Source: Mycteria americana
Taxonomy: Eukaryota > Chordata > Aves > Ciconiiformes > Ciconiidae
Direction: 5' to 3'
Length of the DNA stretch: 64,000 bases
Assembly (NCBI RefSeq): GCF_035582795.1
Contig: NC_134373.1
Span: 14,964,001-15,028,000, forward strand
Positions 24,979 to 37,500 of this stretch are shown in pieces. A program made the translations under genes and the position numbers. Under the pieces are notes generated by a model. That model was not told the origin of the DNA, made no database searches, and saw only the letters and a list, made by a program, of their open reading frames with translations. Every line of letters begins with the position of its first letter. Within the stretch, counting starts at the first letter, position 1.

Positions 24979-25620
24979 CCTTCGGAAGAGATCAAAAAAA
25001 ACCCCGACACCCGAGGCTGCGGGGCCGGGCTTCGCCTCCCTGCCCCGGGCGCGCCGCGCCGCGCCCCGCGCGGGCGCCCCACTCGCGAGCGGGCACCCCA
25101 CTCGGGGCTCAGCGGGGGGCGGCGGCGGCGGCGGCCTCCCCCGGGCCGGGGCTGCGGGGCGGGCGGTGCCGGCGGAGCGCCTCTCCCCTAGGGCGACCCG
25201 CGGGGCCGGCGCCTCGGCATCCCCCGGGGCGCGGCGGCTGCGGTGCGGGCTGGGGCGCCGTCTGCGCCTCCTCTCCCTCCCCGCCGGCGCCTCGCAGCCT
25301 TTTCAGGCAGGGCGGCATGTGGCTGTCAGCGCCGAGCGGCGGCGCCGCCCCCCGCGCCCCCCCGCGCCCCGCCCCGCGCCCGCGCACCGCCCCGCCGGGC
25401 CGCGCACCGCCCCGCCCCGCCCCGCCCCGCCGCGGCCGCGGGGAGACGCGGAGGCTCCGCGGAGGCTCCGCGGCGGCGGGGGACGGGCGCGGGGCCGCTC
25501 CGCGGGGCGCGGGGCCGGGCGCAGCCCCGGCTGCGCGGCGGCCCGGGTGCCGGCCGGCCCCTTCCCCGGGCGCTGCCGGCCTCGCGGCGCAGGCAGGAAC
25601 CGCAGAACCCGACCGAAGTA
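24979..25620 (-). promoter_or_regulatory. NRP2: NRP2 5' UTR and core promoter zone (TSS not resolved)
   Basis: Inferred 5' leader and proximal promoter immediately upstream of the NRP2 start codon. No TATA box was seen at a convincing spacing. A run of GC boxes (repeated CCCGC on the plus strand, that is, GGCGGGG-type Sp1/KLF sites on the gene strand) occupies 25409-25433 and is preceded by a doubled GCGCACCGCCCCGCC segment (about 25382-25416). An 11-bp tandem duplication (CGGAGGCTCCG) lies at about 25449-25471. This layout is typical of a dispersed-initiation CpG promoter. The exact TSS cannot be read from sequence; the right boundary given is a guess from where GC density falls. Confidence 0.6.
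25409..25433 (-). promoter_or_regulatory. GC-box cluster in the NRP2 promoter
   Basis: Four successive CCCGC units on the plus strand give overlapping GGGGCGGGGC-type Sp1/KLF sites on the NRP2 strand, about 430-455 nt upstream of the start codon. Confidence 0.7.
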
Positions 25621-28542
25621 ATTGCAGAAGAGCAGGGCTGTGCGAAGGGAGGCACCCAGGAATTGTCAGATGGGGGAGCGTCAGGACAAGGATTGTCCCT
25701 GCTCGTGGGCTTCCGCCGCTGCCGGCCGAGACCAGAAGCGCCGTGCCTCGGCCAGGGCCGCCGTGCCACGGCGGGAAGCGGGAGCGGGCGGCGCGGGCTG
25801 CCTCGCTTCTGACCCCCGCCGTGCGGTGTGAAGGCTGGACACGGGACAAGCGCAGAACCTCTCGGGGCTGCGCCACGGTCGGCTTCCGCGCTCCCAACCG
25901 GTGTTCTCCGACATGCCCTTTAAAAACACCAGCCGAGAGCAGCGTTCGCGGAGTCGCCTCAAGCGTGCTCAGAAAGTTTGTTCGCCTTTGCCCCGAGAAG
26001 GCGAGGAGTCCCTGCCTGGGTCGGAACCGCCGGGCCCTTGCATTTCCTTGCCACTTAAATTCACAGACCACGACAGGCTTAAAAGCCGGTTCCTGGCAAA
26101 CTGGGGCTAACTCACACCTTCGTTCTGTTTGAGAGGTGACATTTCAAAGCACACAAGTGAAAGGAGCCCCAAAACCCCGCACCAGAAAGCCACTTGAAAA
26201 CAAATTCTTTATGTTGCCGATCAGTCCCTAGATTATAGATTCCAACTTCCAAATTGACAGTAGACAAAGGGACTAAAACTACATTACCTCAGGTTTTTTT
26301 AAGTTGGTAATTAGTGAAGAGATACTGGCATGTGGCAGAAGTGAGACACATCATTGTGTGGGTGAGAGGGAAAGTACAAACGTTTCACTGGTATTCGTTT
26401 AGGGTGATGAGACTAATTATTTTGTACTCTGCTGTCTATCAGTTATGGGTAGCATCACCAGCTCACGTCAATGAAATCACGATGCCAACCTGTTTGAGTG
26501 CATTCACACAACACGAACGCACCGAGTTCCTCCGAGGCCAACTGAAGTTCATTGACAGCAACAGATCTGGCCTGACAGATAGATCTGATATTTCAGCCGT
26601 TACCCTGAGGGCTGTAGCATCCCTCTTCCTTCTGTGTGTTTTGATACCTGATTTTGCATCTCCTGTAGCTCAAATGTGCTCCAACACCTGTTGAAGTCAA
26701 GGCAAAGCCAGCGGCAACTGCGTCTCCTGCCTTATTTATTGTATTTTGATGTAGAATTACGCAACTATTATTTACTACTTGCTTATAGTTAGACTACTAT
26801 CAAGCTAGCAAAGTGTGATTTTTTGTGTGTATAAATAGCCCTCACAAACCATAACACAGATATCAGAGCGTAATATAAACCCACAGCATGATTCATTCCT
26901 CTCTTGAGATGTGCATGGAAAAGGAAGAGGTTACCAAGCCCTAATCAGAGATGGCCCCATCTCACACACCATACAGCACAGGGGCAGTTTTCCTCCCATT
27001 ACATTCAGTCAGAGTTTCCCCTGGTTAAGGTCAACAGAAGAGTGCAAACACGACATTGAACTGCTATCAGCTCTGATCTGCTACTGAGTGAAGAGAAGAT
27101 AACCCTAGGAAAGAAAATGCTGATGGGAAATGAAGTTACCTGCTGCTCCACAGAGGTTTCTCTCAGCTGCTTTTCAATAGCTCTCCACAAATCCAGCCCT
27201 GTGTTTAGTGTCAGATCTCAAGTCTCCTCTCCGCAACATGCTGCCGTCAGGAAAGGAAAGGCACAACTAAAATACCAGGCAGTGCTACTGCAGTTTCTAC
27301 CGCTGCAGGTGTTTAGGACAGGATGACAACCAAAGTGGTGTCACCTGCTAGTCCAGCTCAGGTACAAGAGTCAAAAATACTTCTTCTGGGAGCATGTAAG
27401 ACTCGGATCCTCTCTCAGGTTTGAAGGAACTGAGCACAAGGTGAAGCTATGCACCTTGAACTTACCTCTGCCCGTTTCCAGGGGCAGCTGCAGCTGCTGT
27501 GGGCGTTGCTCCTTGCCCCAGGCAAGGCCGGACCTCATCGGCTCTCCATGCCAGGGAAGTCCCGCTTCTACGAAAGCTCTCAGGGCTCTGCTCCTCCATT
27601 CAGTCCTCCTGTGGGTTTTTAAACCCACGAGTAAGCACTCGCCAAACCCATCGGGAACTGCAGCATTTTTCCATATCTGTATGTCAGAAACATCCATAAA
27701 ACCTCACTGAAAATGAAACAATATGTAATTTAATGGTTCTGTAATATTTAACGTACCATCTGCATTAAATTTGGTTGAAGGAATTTTGCAGCCCAAGTGT
27801 TAGTCAGAGCTGTGATGCAGTGAAATTTCCCCCATCTCTCTCCTCCCCTCCAGCAGAAAGCCTTCGCCTTCTCAAACACTGTCTAGTTCCCCGCTGCCGA
27901 CCCAAGGGCCCGTGCACCCAGGGTTTTCCCTGGCACTCTTCAGTTCTGCTCTTCTCTTCCCTCTAATTGCAGCTCCTTTTCAATGTTGGTCATACAGCCT
28001 CATTTATTTCCAATCACAGCTTCCTCTTTCTAAATGAGTCCTTCTCACCCCATGAACTGACCATCAGGAGGTGTCTGTAAAGCAGGAAACCCCCCAGCTT
28101 TTCCTTAGAGCCTTTCTCAATCCTGATTTAAAAGAAAATAAAATTAAAACCAAGGCGTCATGCATTCCTGTAACCTTCTCTGGGCTCCAGAGTAGCTGGA
28201 CAAACAGGGTCTCTCCCCCAGTTTTATGTCAAAACATACTATTTCCAACGCAGGACTTGACAGCCTTCCAGAGAAAACACCACGGCAGGACTGAAACAGT
28301 GTTAGGAATGAGAGTGGGGAAAAATGATACCCGGCCTAGATAAAACCGTAAGTATTGTCAGTCAGCAGGAGAGCAGGGACTCAAACATTTTTGGCAGGAG
28401 ACCCGAGGAGTGGGAGCGTGAGGCATGGGGGCAGACGGCATGGGTTGTCTCCCCAACTCCTCGTGGGAGCGCAGACTTCTCATTGCACTTTTCTTCCTCC
28501 AGACGGTGCTTTGAGATCCTCCGCTAAAAAGCTCTAAGTGCA

Positions 28543-28800
28543 TCATATAAAATGTTTTTATTAGTCTATCAGGTGCATGATTATAAGATCTCATTTTATA
28601 GCCACAAATAGCCAATAATTACCTTAGCATCCCATTAGCCCTAGTCTTCAGCCAGACTATTTGCTCGGGAATTCGTCCATATTCAAAAAGCAGGCCAATA
28701 CCCCAACTTGGAGAAAGCAGTTTGGCACATTGCATTCAAGCCCATAAACTTCCAGTGTAGAGGTGGCTTAATTAGCAAGCTGCCCAATTAATTTTTCATG
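28543..28800. promoter_or_regulatory. Candidate enhancer upstream of NRP2
   Basis: AT-rich segment about 3 kb upstream of the NRP2 island with repeated TAAT-type cores (CAATAATTACC, CTTAATTAGC, CCAATTAATTT), embedded in GC-rich flanks. Complexity is high and no repeat is recognisable, which is typical of conserved non-coding elements; conservation was not tested. Confidence 0.3.
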
Positions 28801-28905
28801 GGGAGTGCCATGGCTGCTAATCTGCGGTTGAAAACAGGCTGCCGGGTGAGCCCGGGGGCTGCCCCTTCGGCTCTGCGGGTCCTGTGGCAGGTCAGCGCTC
28901 GCCCA

Positions 28906-29018
28906 CCCTGTTACTGCCCATCCACCCCACTCCTGCCCACCCCGTTCCTGCCCATCCACCCCACTCCTGCCCACCCTGTTCCTGCCCATCCACCCCACTC
29001 CTGCCCACCCCGTTACTG
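28906..29018 (+). repeat. 34-bp minisatellite, about 3.3 copies
   Basis: The unit begins CCCTGTTACTGCCCATCCAC and continues CCCACTCCTGCCCA. Copies start at 28906, 28940, 28974 and (partial) 29008, differing at only one to three bases. The unit itself contains a CCATCCACCCCA half-repeat. The reverse strand reads as a repetitive Gly/Trp/Arg-rich open frame that should not be taken as a gene. It is about 3 kb upstream of the NRP2 CpG island. Confidence 0.95.
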
Positions 29019-30614
29019 CTCTCCTCCTCCTAACGTGTCCCCCCACCATTTTTCCAGCTGCCAGCTCGACTGCAGGGTGGCAGGGAGCTGCTTTCTCCCC
29101 CTGCCTCTCCTGCTCACAGATATTTCGTACAGGAGGAGCGTTGCTGGTGTGCAGAGGCTACTCCAGTGTTCACGCTGCCTGGCTGGCCCTGGGCGGCCAC
29201 CGCAGGCCCTGGGCCAGTATGCCTTGCTGTGGTGCCAGGAGCTGGCAGAGGGCTGCGGGGAGAGGCGGGGAGCAGCACCAATGCAGGGTAAACGAGGGGA
29301 GTGTTGAGGCAGCCTGGAAAGGAGAAATGAAAAGAAGGGAGGAAAAAAACAGAGGAAAAAGGAGAGAAGAGCGGAGAAGGGAGGTGGTGAAAGAAACAAA
29401 GAGGCAGAACAAGGGGATGGGGGAAAATGAATAAATGGCAGAAAACAGGGAAGAGCATAGAGGAAGCAAACTAATGGAGTTAAAATCCATCATCGGATTA
29501 GCGGAGAGAGGGAGAGCGATTCCTCGCGGCTCGGGAGGTGCTCAGCCGCGGGAGGGATGCAGGCGTGCTGCTGGGGGCCTGCTCCGAGCAGCAGCCTGGG
29601 GGGGGGTCGGCGGTGCTGGCTGGGGGGAGGAAAGCCCCTGCATCTTCACAGTTAATAAAAAAAAGCTTTCAGACTTCAGCTGACTAAATTAGGCTGAATA
29701 TAAAGGTGCTGTATTATTTCTCAATACGGCAGCGGTATGAAAGGAGGCAATGGGTTTCTTTTGAAGCAGCTGCTGTGTAATCCAGGGCTTTCAGGTGTAC
29801 TTCAACCAAACGCTCTCCTGGTTTCAGCAGGTTAACTTCATTAAAGGCTCCATCTACCGCTTTAATGTTCACTGAAATCCCACTGGGTGGGTACATTAGG
29901 CAGAAATAACCCCCACAAGATGATTGCATACTGTTGTTTGGCACAGTGAATGCGCCTGGAAGGGGAAATGGAGGAGGGGAGGGGGGTCACACAGTGACCC
30001 AGGCTGGAGAGGACAGATCCTGGACCACTGTAACATGTCAACAGGCCTGGCCCTTCGCTGACGGCAGCAGAAGCCCCAAGCCTGCAGGGAGCCATCCCTC
30101 CCGACCCCATCTCCGCAAATAACCTGCCTGGTTCCTGCTTTGGTATCCTCCTTCTCCGCGCAGCCACTGGGGCTGGCCCCCAGCTTGCGAGGAAAGCACC
30201 AATCCCCCACAGCTTCTCCTCACCTGCAAAGAGGAGCCCACGGGGCTGTAAAGGCCGTCTGTCCCTCCAACACACCCTGGCAATTCTGTTGGCTTTGCTA
30301 CTGAGGGCTTTGAATTGGGCTTGAGTTTCTTACCCCACTGTAACTGTGGGGTGCAGTTAAGACTCTTGAAAAATCAAATAACCTCTTGCTAGTGTAAGGT
30401 GACCCAAGCTCTGTGCGTTCATCTGCTAAAAGCACCCAAAATGGCCCACTGACCGTGGTCTCTGCAGGTCCCTACCCACAGAGCAGCATCCGGCCAGCTT
30501 CACGCTGGAGAAGCTCCAGTCGGACCACACTCCAGGTAGGGTCAACAGCAAATTTTCCACAGACTGAATTAGAGGGGCACATTTGTGGACCCCTACCCAG
30601 TTACAGTCACAAAC

Positions 30615-30692
30615 CAAGGGCCTCATTTAAAGTTTGCTGAAGCTGGTGGGAGTTCATCCATCAACTTCACTGATATCTGGATGTGACCCAAG
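30615..30692. repeat. Remnant of the palindromic TTGACTTCAATGG-type repeat
   Basis: GGGCCTCATTTAAAG, GGTGGGAGTTCATCCATCAA and CTTCACTGATATCTGGATG reproduce, with decay, the inverted-repeat layout in which an AGTGGGAG arm faces a CTTCACTGG arm, flanked by GGGCC and GGAT ends. It is in the intergenic region upstream of NRP2. Confidence 0.4.
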
Positions 30693-33600
30693 TGGCTGAG
30701 CCCTGCAAAGCCAGCATGACGTCTTTAACTGTAAGTGCTGCCATTGACTTCCGCTGGGCTGGCTTCCACGGTGTGTCATGCTCTGTAGTAAGTACTTACA
30801 GGGCTGCGTGCTCGCTGTTATAGAGGGCCACGCCAGCAATCTTATTAAAACACCTCCTTAAAAATACACAACTTCTTAAACAAACAAGTCATTTAGACCC
30901 CCCTCGCCTGAAGCTTGTCAAACAAATTCTTAGGCCAGAAGCAATTTCTTTTTCCTTATAAACAAAATGCCATTACCATGCTTTGGCTTCTGGCTTGATA
31001 GATCCTGGCAAGAAAATGTGTGTGTATATTTTAAAGGGCTTCCTCCTTTGCTTATCATGCTTTAGCTTTTGACCTCTCCTCTCCCCCCGTGCCCAGGCGC
31101 ATTCCGGGGTTGGCTCCCATGGTGGTACGTCGCACAGCCCTCCCAGCAACTGGGATTAGACACTCCCTCCAGCAGATAGCACATTCTTCTGGGGCACTGT
31201 CATGGGGGAAAGCCTTGAGCTATGAAAGGTTTTCTTTCCCTTTTAATCTTTTATTTTCTTTGATGTTCATTTTAAAATAAATTATTGTGCCTTTTTTGTA
31301 TTACAGTACCTGGCTCTGCAAGGACTGGGATCCCTCTGCTGTCCAAACACAGAGTCAAAGACAGTTCTTGCCTCAAACAGTTTACAATCTGAAGAGACAA
31401 AGCAGACAAAACCCAAGAGCCAGATACAACATGGATGACAAGCCCGTGGATTACTTTTGCATTTAGTTAAGTTGTGAACTGTTGAGGGAGAGATTGCCAT
31501 TTGACTATGCCTGTGCAATATCAGAGGTAGGAACTTTCTTCTGATGCTGCTGGCTACCCAGTTGTTTGGAGATGGGTTTTCAACACGGAGCACTTAGGTG
31601 AGGATGCCCCAGAAAGTCAGTGATTCCTAAGGGGCCCCTGCTTTTCACCTGATGTCACCAAGCATGTGTCAGTGACCCCAAAAACCAATCTCATAACAGA
31701 AAAAGCCAAGTATATTCTGCTAGTAAAAGACAGATGAGGACAGGAAAGGGAACAGATCTAGAGGATCCCAGCTGATAGCTGGAAGCAAGGCTGAGCTGTG
31801 CTTTAATCAATCATAGCCAAACACGCCTGCATTTTGAGAACGTTTCAAAGCATGTTTGGCACAGAACTTATGTACATGCTTACCTTCCTAAAAATTTCAT
31901 AGTGATGCTATGATCTTGCTGGAGACAGCTCTGCTGGATGTATCAGGCTGAAGATTGTCTTCGTAATCCTCCCTTTGACATATGTGCACATCTCAAGTCA
32001 GACCTTGCATTTACACTGCTTCCTAGACAAGAAATCCATAATCTCAGAGGAGCTCTACCCTGCTTCCTTTCCCTTTCTGTGAACATTCTGAGTCACAGTC
32101 ATCACCCTTTCCCTCTGGGGATGGGGCTGCATCCTTATCATTGCAGAGTATCTCTTTTTCCCAAGAGGTGTCTTCCCTCTCTCCCCAGGATCCTGCACAC
32201 AGACCCCATTGATTTTTCAGTGTAACTTCTCATGGAAATCAATGGTGCTAAGGCTGCTTCACAGTCTATAGGATGGCACTGAGGCCCATGCCTCAAATAC
32301 CTACACTGGATGGTCCTCCAGGGAACGGGGACCCGCAGAGCAATGGTGAGGAAGCTGCCCGTTTTTGGGCAGCACGTACGGCAGGGCAGCGTTTTCGCTC
32401 TTGGGCTCAGCTGCCTCCACAGGACATAAGGAGCATGCGGCCCTCCGCAAATTCAGGGTGTGCTTCTCAGGAGTTCAAACTTAGGGCTTAGCACCGAGAA
32501 TTTGCTGAAGTAAAGAGATGCACTAGAATAACAACTATCAGGCACTCTGAAATGAGGGGTGGTTTTGTGGCCATGCAGCCGCAGATTAGGAGAATCGGTA
32601 GAGTCTTTTGGTCTTCCTGAGCCAGGCAAGTGATCCGGGACCCAACCCAGGGTAAGCCTGTGGGTAGTACTGGACCTTTATCATACTGTGTTTCGTTTCC
32701 ATGTTAGCAAAATGGGACTGCTAATACCTTTTCTCTCCCACCCCTTGTCTGACTTCTCTGCTCCATTTTGAACTCCTGAATGGTCTCTCCCCGTGCGCAG
32801 CACAGTGGGTCCAGTGGCTACTGTAATACAAACAATCCTCAGTTGCAGGTTTTTCTTTTTCCTCCTCAGTGTGCTACATTTATCAGCATCAGCCACGAGC
32901 CCAGCACAGTCAGGCTTTCCCTTGCTCTCAGCACCTCAGAGCATTTGGGTTCGCGAATCTTGCTATTAATAATACATTGTGCAAAGTTGGTACAGAGCTC
33001 AAAGTTTTCCATGTGTGTGCTGGAGTTTGATTGTAACTATGGGTATCATTATCATCAAAGAGACTGAGGAATGGCAGCTTTTAGTTAAACAAATGGAAAG
33101 CTGTATTTAGTCTCTTTTGCCACATTGTGATAGGAAAGAATAAAGGCTTTTAAATATATTTTACAGCTGCCGTTTCTTAGGTTTTTCTGCCTTACAATAG
33201 TCTCCGTGGTTCTGACTGGGAAGTTGTTGCAAAAGCTTTTTGTTTTTAAGCCTCCTATTGAAATAATACATATTAATTGCCTCATTCCTGAGTTTTTTGT
33301 TGTGGTGGAAATTTTGGATGGGGGGGCGGAGGGACAGGCTGTAAAGCATCAACAGCTGAGAGGGGGTGCCCTGGGTGAGTAATGAGAGAGAGGGCTTAGG
33401 TGACACACTGCTAGCAGAGCGCGAAGAAGAAGCGTCTCCCTGGGAAGTGAGAAGACAATTGGCAGAGGAGCCTGGGGTTCTTTGGGAGGAGCAGGGCAGA
33501 GGCAGAGCTGGGAAGGGCGAGCCGAAAGTGCTCAGCAAGGAGGCCAGATGGGAGCAGGGACAATGCTAGAAAGGAGCAGCATAAGAGCATACTTTCTGAA

Positions 33601-34497
33601 GAGAAAAAAAGAGCTGGATTCGTCATACTGTGGACACCAAAAATGAATATCAATGAAGCGGTTAGCTCTGTGAGCAATGGGACAAATGAACACTGCTTTC
33701 CTAGAGGTGCTTAGCATGTGGTTGGATCCACGGGTGTATAATAAAGGTTTTTCCTGCCGTGAGGGCACTAACATGGTCTCTCTGTCCTATCTCCCCAGCT
33801 GTTTTCGCAAACCTTGCAGGAGATTTGTATTTCTGATGAAATTGCCCAATGGTTCAAAAGTTACTGTGGCAGCAGCAGAGAAACACATGGCCGTATACCA
33901 TATATAAGCCTCTTCTTTTCCTTACAAACTTAAGCTAAAAGTATGTATGTATATCCTAATACTTGCAACACAGTGCTATCCCAAAGGGCTACAGGTAGTT
34001 TAGGAAAGCCATAGCGATTGCAATTACCTCCATTTTACATGACACAACGCAGGAGTTACTAGACCCATTCTGGGTAGAGCAGAGGCCCCCGTGCCCCTCA
34101 CCACCACTCACCTCTCTCTTCTGTGCGCTAAGAAACATTTTGGCCTTTCACCTGCCAGTGCTGAAAAATATGGAGGCAGTGGCTTTCTCTTCAAAGTGCT
34201 CTAACACATTGGGACCGAAGGCGCCCAGGGAAGGCAACGTGAGCTCCCTCCTTCCCTTGGCTCAGTCCCACAGCACAGCCCCGGGTCCCGTGCGCACCAG
34301 GTCCTGGGTGGCCATCACCCAGAAGAGACCGGTTACAGTGCTGACGCCAAACAGAAGGTGAGCAGCAAAGAAGCCCCATCTGTTAAACACATGAAAGGTG
34401 AATTGATGGGAGTTCAAGCCAAGTACTGAAATGTAGCTGTGAATCTGACAGCTTTGTTCCAAAGAAACAAAGTCCCACTTTAAAATAAGTCCAAAAA

Positions 34498-34567
34498 ATC
34501 CCATCCTGCTTCCATTGAAGTCAATGGCAAAATTCCCACTGGTTTAAGCAGGAATAGGATCAGGCCA
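34498..34567. repeat. Remnant of the palindromic TTGACTTCAATGG-type repeat
   Basis: Contains CCATTGAAGTCAATGG, itself nearly a perfect palindrome, followed by AATTCCCACTGG and AGGAATAGGATCAGGCC, the classic right end of this old amniote repeat family. This is one of the best-preserved copies in the window. Confidence 0.55.
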
Positions 34568-37500
34568 CTTCCAGACAGATTTACAGCCAACACATGCTGT
34601 AACGCTCGCATACTGCATGCGCTTACTTCTATTTCCAGCCATGTTAAAAAATTATAGCAAATGCCTATGGATTTGTGCATATGAGTTATTGTGCTGCTAA
34701 TGAGAGGAAGAATTACCCGAACATGGTTTAGATGGTCATCCGTTGCCAACACAGATGAAATTGCTGGGTCATTCACTGGCTTCGTATCACTGTTCATCCC
34801 ATTAGCATTTCCATTAGAATTATTGCAAAATGTAACTCAATTTCTCTTTTTTTGGCAGATGTGGGGAGGGACACAGGCTGTGTTTGCAATTAGAGCTGCT
34901 AAGGAATTGGAACCGAAGCCCTAGGCACACTCTTGTCCCACACTGCAGCCACTAACGGGACATTCCTCTGCCAGGACCACTTCTGCTTGACCGGGGGAGT
35001 GGGAGAGGTTCTAGGTAGTGAAACAAAACAAAACGACATCTTACAGCTGAAGGCCTCTACACATAACGCATGCATGCTCATGCACTAGAAAGCTTTGCCT
35101 AATTCATTCCCACATGCTCCTTGCTTTGGGCAGCTGAGTCCGTCCCTCTTAAATGTTAAGAAGTTTGCAGTCTAAACCCCACACAGATCTTGTTTTTCAA
35201 AAGTGCTGCCAAGAGCCAGCAGCCAGTGGGCTCCCCAGAAGCTGCTGTTTGCCAGTCCCTTCGGGAACTAGGCCCCGTGTTCTTCGCAGCTATCATTACC
35301 AAAAAAAAGAAGAAAATCATCTCATGGCCGAAGCCTCCCTCCCCTCACTCCTCCCACTTGGAAAAAACCCCATCTATTGTTTTCCTGTAATTGATCAAGC
35401 ATAAACATGCAGCTCTACAGTTTTACGACTAATCACTCTACTTCTAAGACACGTGTTCGCAGCTCTGCAAGGCACCAGCTGCTGTCATTCCAATGGATAT
35501 TAATTTATATTGTCTCCCGCTCCCGTCCTCCCTGCGCCGACACACAAAGGGAGTGGGGTGGCGGCGGGAGCTTTAGATGAAGACATCTGCTTGAAAGGCA
35601 GACAGTAGCCGTGCTGCCGAGATTGCACCTGGACTTTCACTGGAAAATCAGACACACCAGTTGCTTCCTGGCTCTCCAGGCTTCAGTACACACACAGGGT
35701 TTTGACTACCATTATTTACTTATTTACCTCACTCCAAGGGAAATGAAATGTCGGGACAGAGGGAGGGAGGCAGATTTCAGGAGTAGAACCGAGCTGACTG
35801 AAATGAAATATCACAGACGTGCGGTGAGGTGCAGGGAGGGGTGTGGAGGAGGAAGAGGAAAGCTGGAGCCTCTAATTTTGCCCCCTAAAAAGGTTCTCTC
35901 ATGATGGTTGGCTACGCCCAGCTCCTCTCCAGGGAGGCTGGCAGCTGCCCGGGCTTGCGTGCAGGCTGATCCCAGCCACCTGCAGCCTTGGGAGGAGGAG
36001 GTGGAGGACAAGAGGACTTGTTGGTTGTCCCTCTGTGAGATGCCACAGAGAAAGAGCGAGCACGACCCCGGTAGCTTGAGCCTCTGACTCCCCCGGCAGC
36101 ATACAAAGCTGGTCTCGCCCTCATCCCGCCCGGCCAGCTCCCAGTAACTGAGCTTAAAAGCATCGCAGACAAATCTGCAGGCTCTCCCCACCGGCGGTGT
36201 GACAGCCACAGCCCTGCATGCAGTGGGCACGCGGGAGGCTCACAACCCCCCACGGAGCCTGCCACAGCCCTCCTCTGGGACTGCCACAAGCCTCTTCCCT
36301 TCAGCCGGCACCCCGGGGAAAGTCCTGTGCACAGGGACATGCAGGGACTAACGTGCTCTGGTAGAACAGCCTGTTCTGCTAAAGCGTTCAGATACCATCT
36401 CCCAGATAAAACAAAGCTGAGGGCTTGACTATAGGGGATATGAAAAATTTCTTTCTCCTAAGAGCAGGGCTGTTTCCCAATCCCTTCGGGTTCGCTAATC
36501 AAATACCAACGTGACTGGGGTCACATTACATTATGGCTGTCAGCTCTACGCGCATACTGTATTTTTCAGGTCTTGTCCCGGGCTGCTGTGTTGTGTTGCT
36601 GTTTCACCCCCAGAGGCAGCACTAGAAGACTTTTCCGTATTGCTTGCCTTGTGGTTTTGCTTGGAAGCCCTGCTCCAGGCTTGGACCCTGTGCTGCCACA
36701 TCCCATGCAAATGACTAGAGAAAAGTTTACTAAGCAAAGCAGCTGGTTAAGCAGTTGCTCTGTGGGATTTAATTACACTAGTAAAGAGCTGAGGGATGGT
36801 AACGTGCAGTTCAGATGTGAGGTGCTGTTTGCCCATGTTTCCTGCAGCAATTTTTCAAAATAAAGAACTAGGCTCAAACTGGGGACGTATTTCACTCTTT
36901 TTAAGACATAGATGGGCATGAAGTTTTGGGATTCTTTTCTATAATGTCTGAGCTAGCAGGGTTCCTGAGACAAATCTAAAAATCCTTTCTTGTTATTGCA
37001 TTACATGCCTGAATTCCCACTGCTGTATACCACATGAAGTCACTTACCCTCTGCGAGTGGGTATAAAATATTGCTTCTGGTGGAGAATTCATATCTAGGC
37101 ATGTTTTATTTTGCTTTTTGCCCAAGGTAAATGAGAATGTGGGTGCAGGCTGGGGAGGGCATCTTTCTTCCCTGGTTTTTTCATTAGCTTAAGCTGAACC
37201 TATTGATTCTTTTGGTAATCGCCTCAGAGCCTGTAGTTATGGGAAGGTGACACAAACATCTCTTTTTGCTCTGCAAAATTTTCCCTGTTCTCTGAGCTCA
37301 CGGTTTCACTCCTCTACTCTCCCCGCAGATCTCCAGAGAGCTTTGCTTCCCCAGGGATGCGCAGGTCGCAGGGCACCAGCCGTGTGAAATATTAGTGCTC
37401 CCTCTACACGTACACTCTTGAATAAGTCAAGATATTTTGGGACAGAAATGTTATTTTTAGCATCCCTGTCCCTCTGCCGCAGCCACTGTGAGGAAGAAGC

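Larger units (their letters stand above)
24250..25960. promoter_or_regulatory. CpG island over the NRP2 promoter, exon 1 and start of intron 1
   Basis: This is a dense run of C, G and CpG dinucleotides, highest between about 24.8 and 25.6 kb, fading on both sides. It covers the presumed NRP2 promoter, coding exon 1 and about 650 bp of intron 1. Such islands at developmental receptor genes are normally unmethylated and often Polycomb-marked in non-expressing tissue (general knowledge). Very long open frames on both strands here, including runs of several hundred codons, reflect scarcity of TA-containing stop codons and are not evidence of genes. Boundaries are by eye. Confidence 0.85.

Noticed and set aside
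25109..26071. Minus-strand 320-codon open frame upstream of NRP2
   Set aside because: Same base-composition artefact; Gly/Ala/Arg/Pro-rich, out of frame with NRP2, and no recognisable domain.
24453..26132. Plus-strand open frame of 559 codons (with a 411-codon companion at 24386-25621) across the CpG island
   Set aside because: Sequence is so GC-rich that TA-containing stops are rare in all frames; the product is Pro/Arg/Ala/Gly low complexity, lies antisense to NRP2 exon 1, and long frames exist on both strands.
28768..29049. Repetitive Gly/Trp/Arg-rich minus-strand frame
   Set aside because: Translation of the 34-bp minisatellite; the repeat length is not a multiple of three, so no stable protein repeat is encoded.
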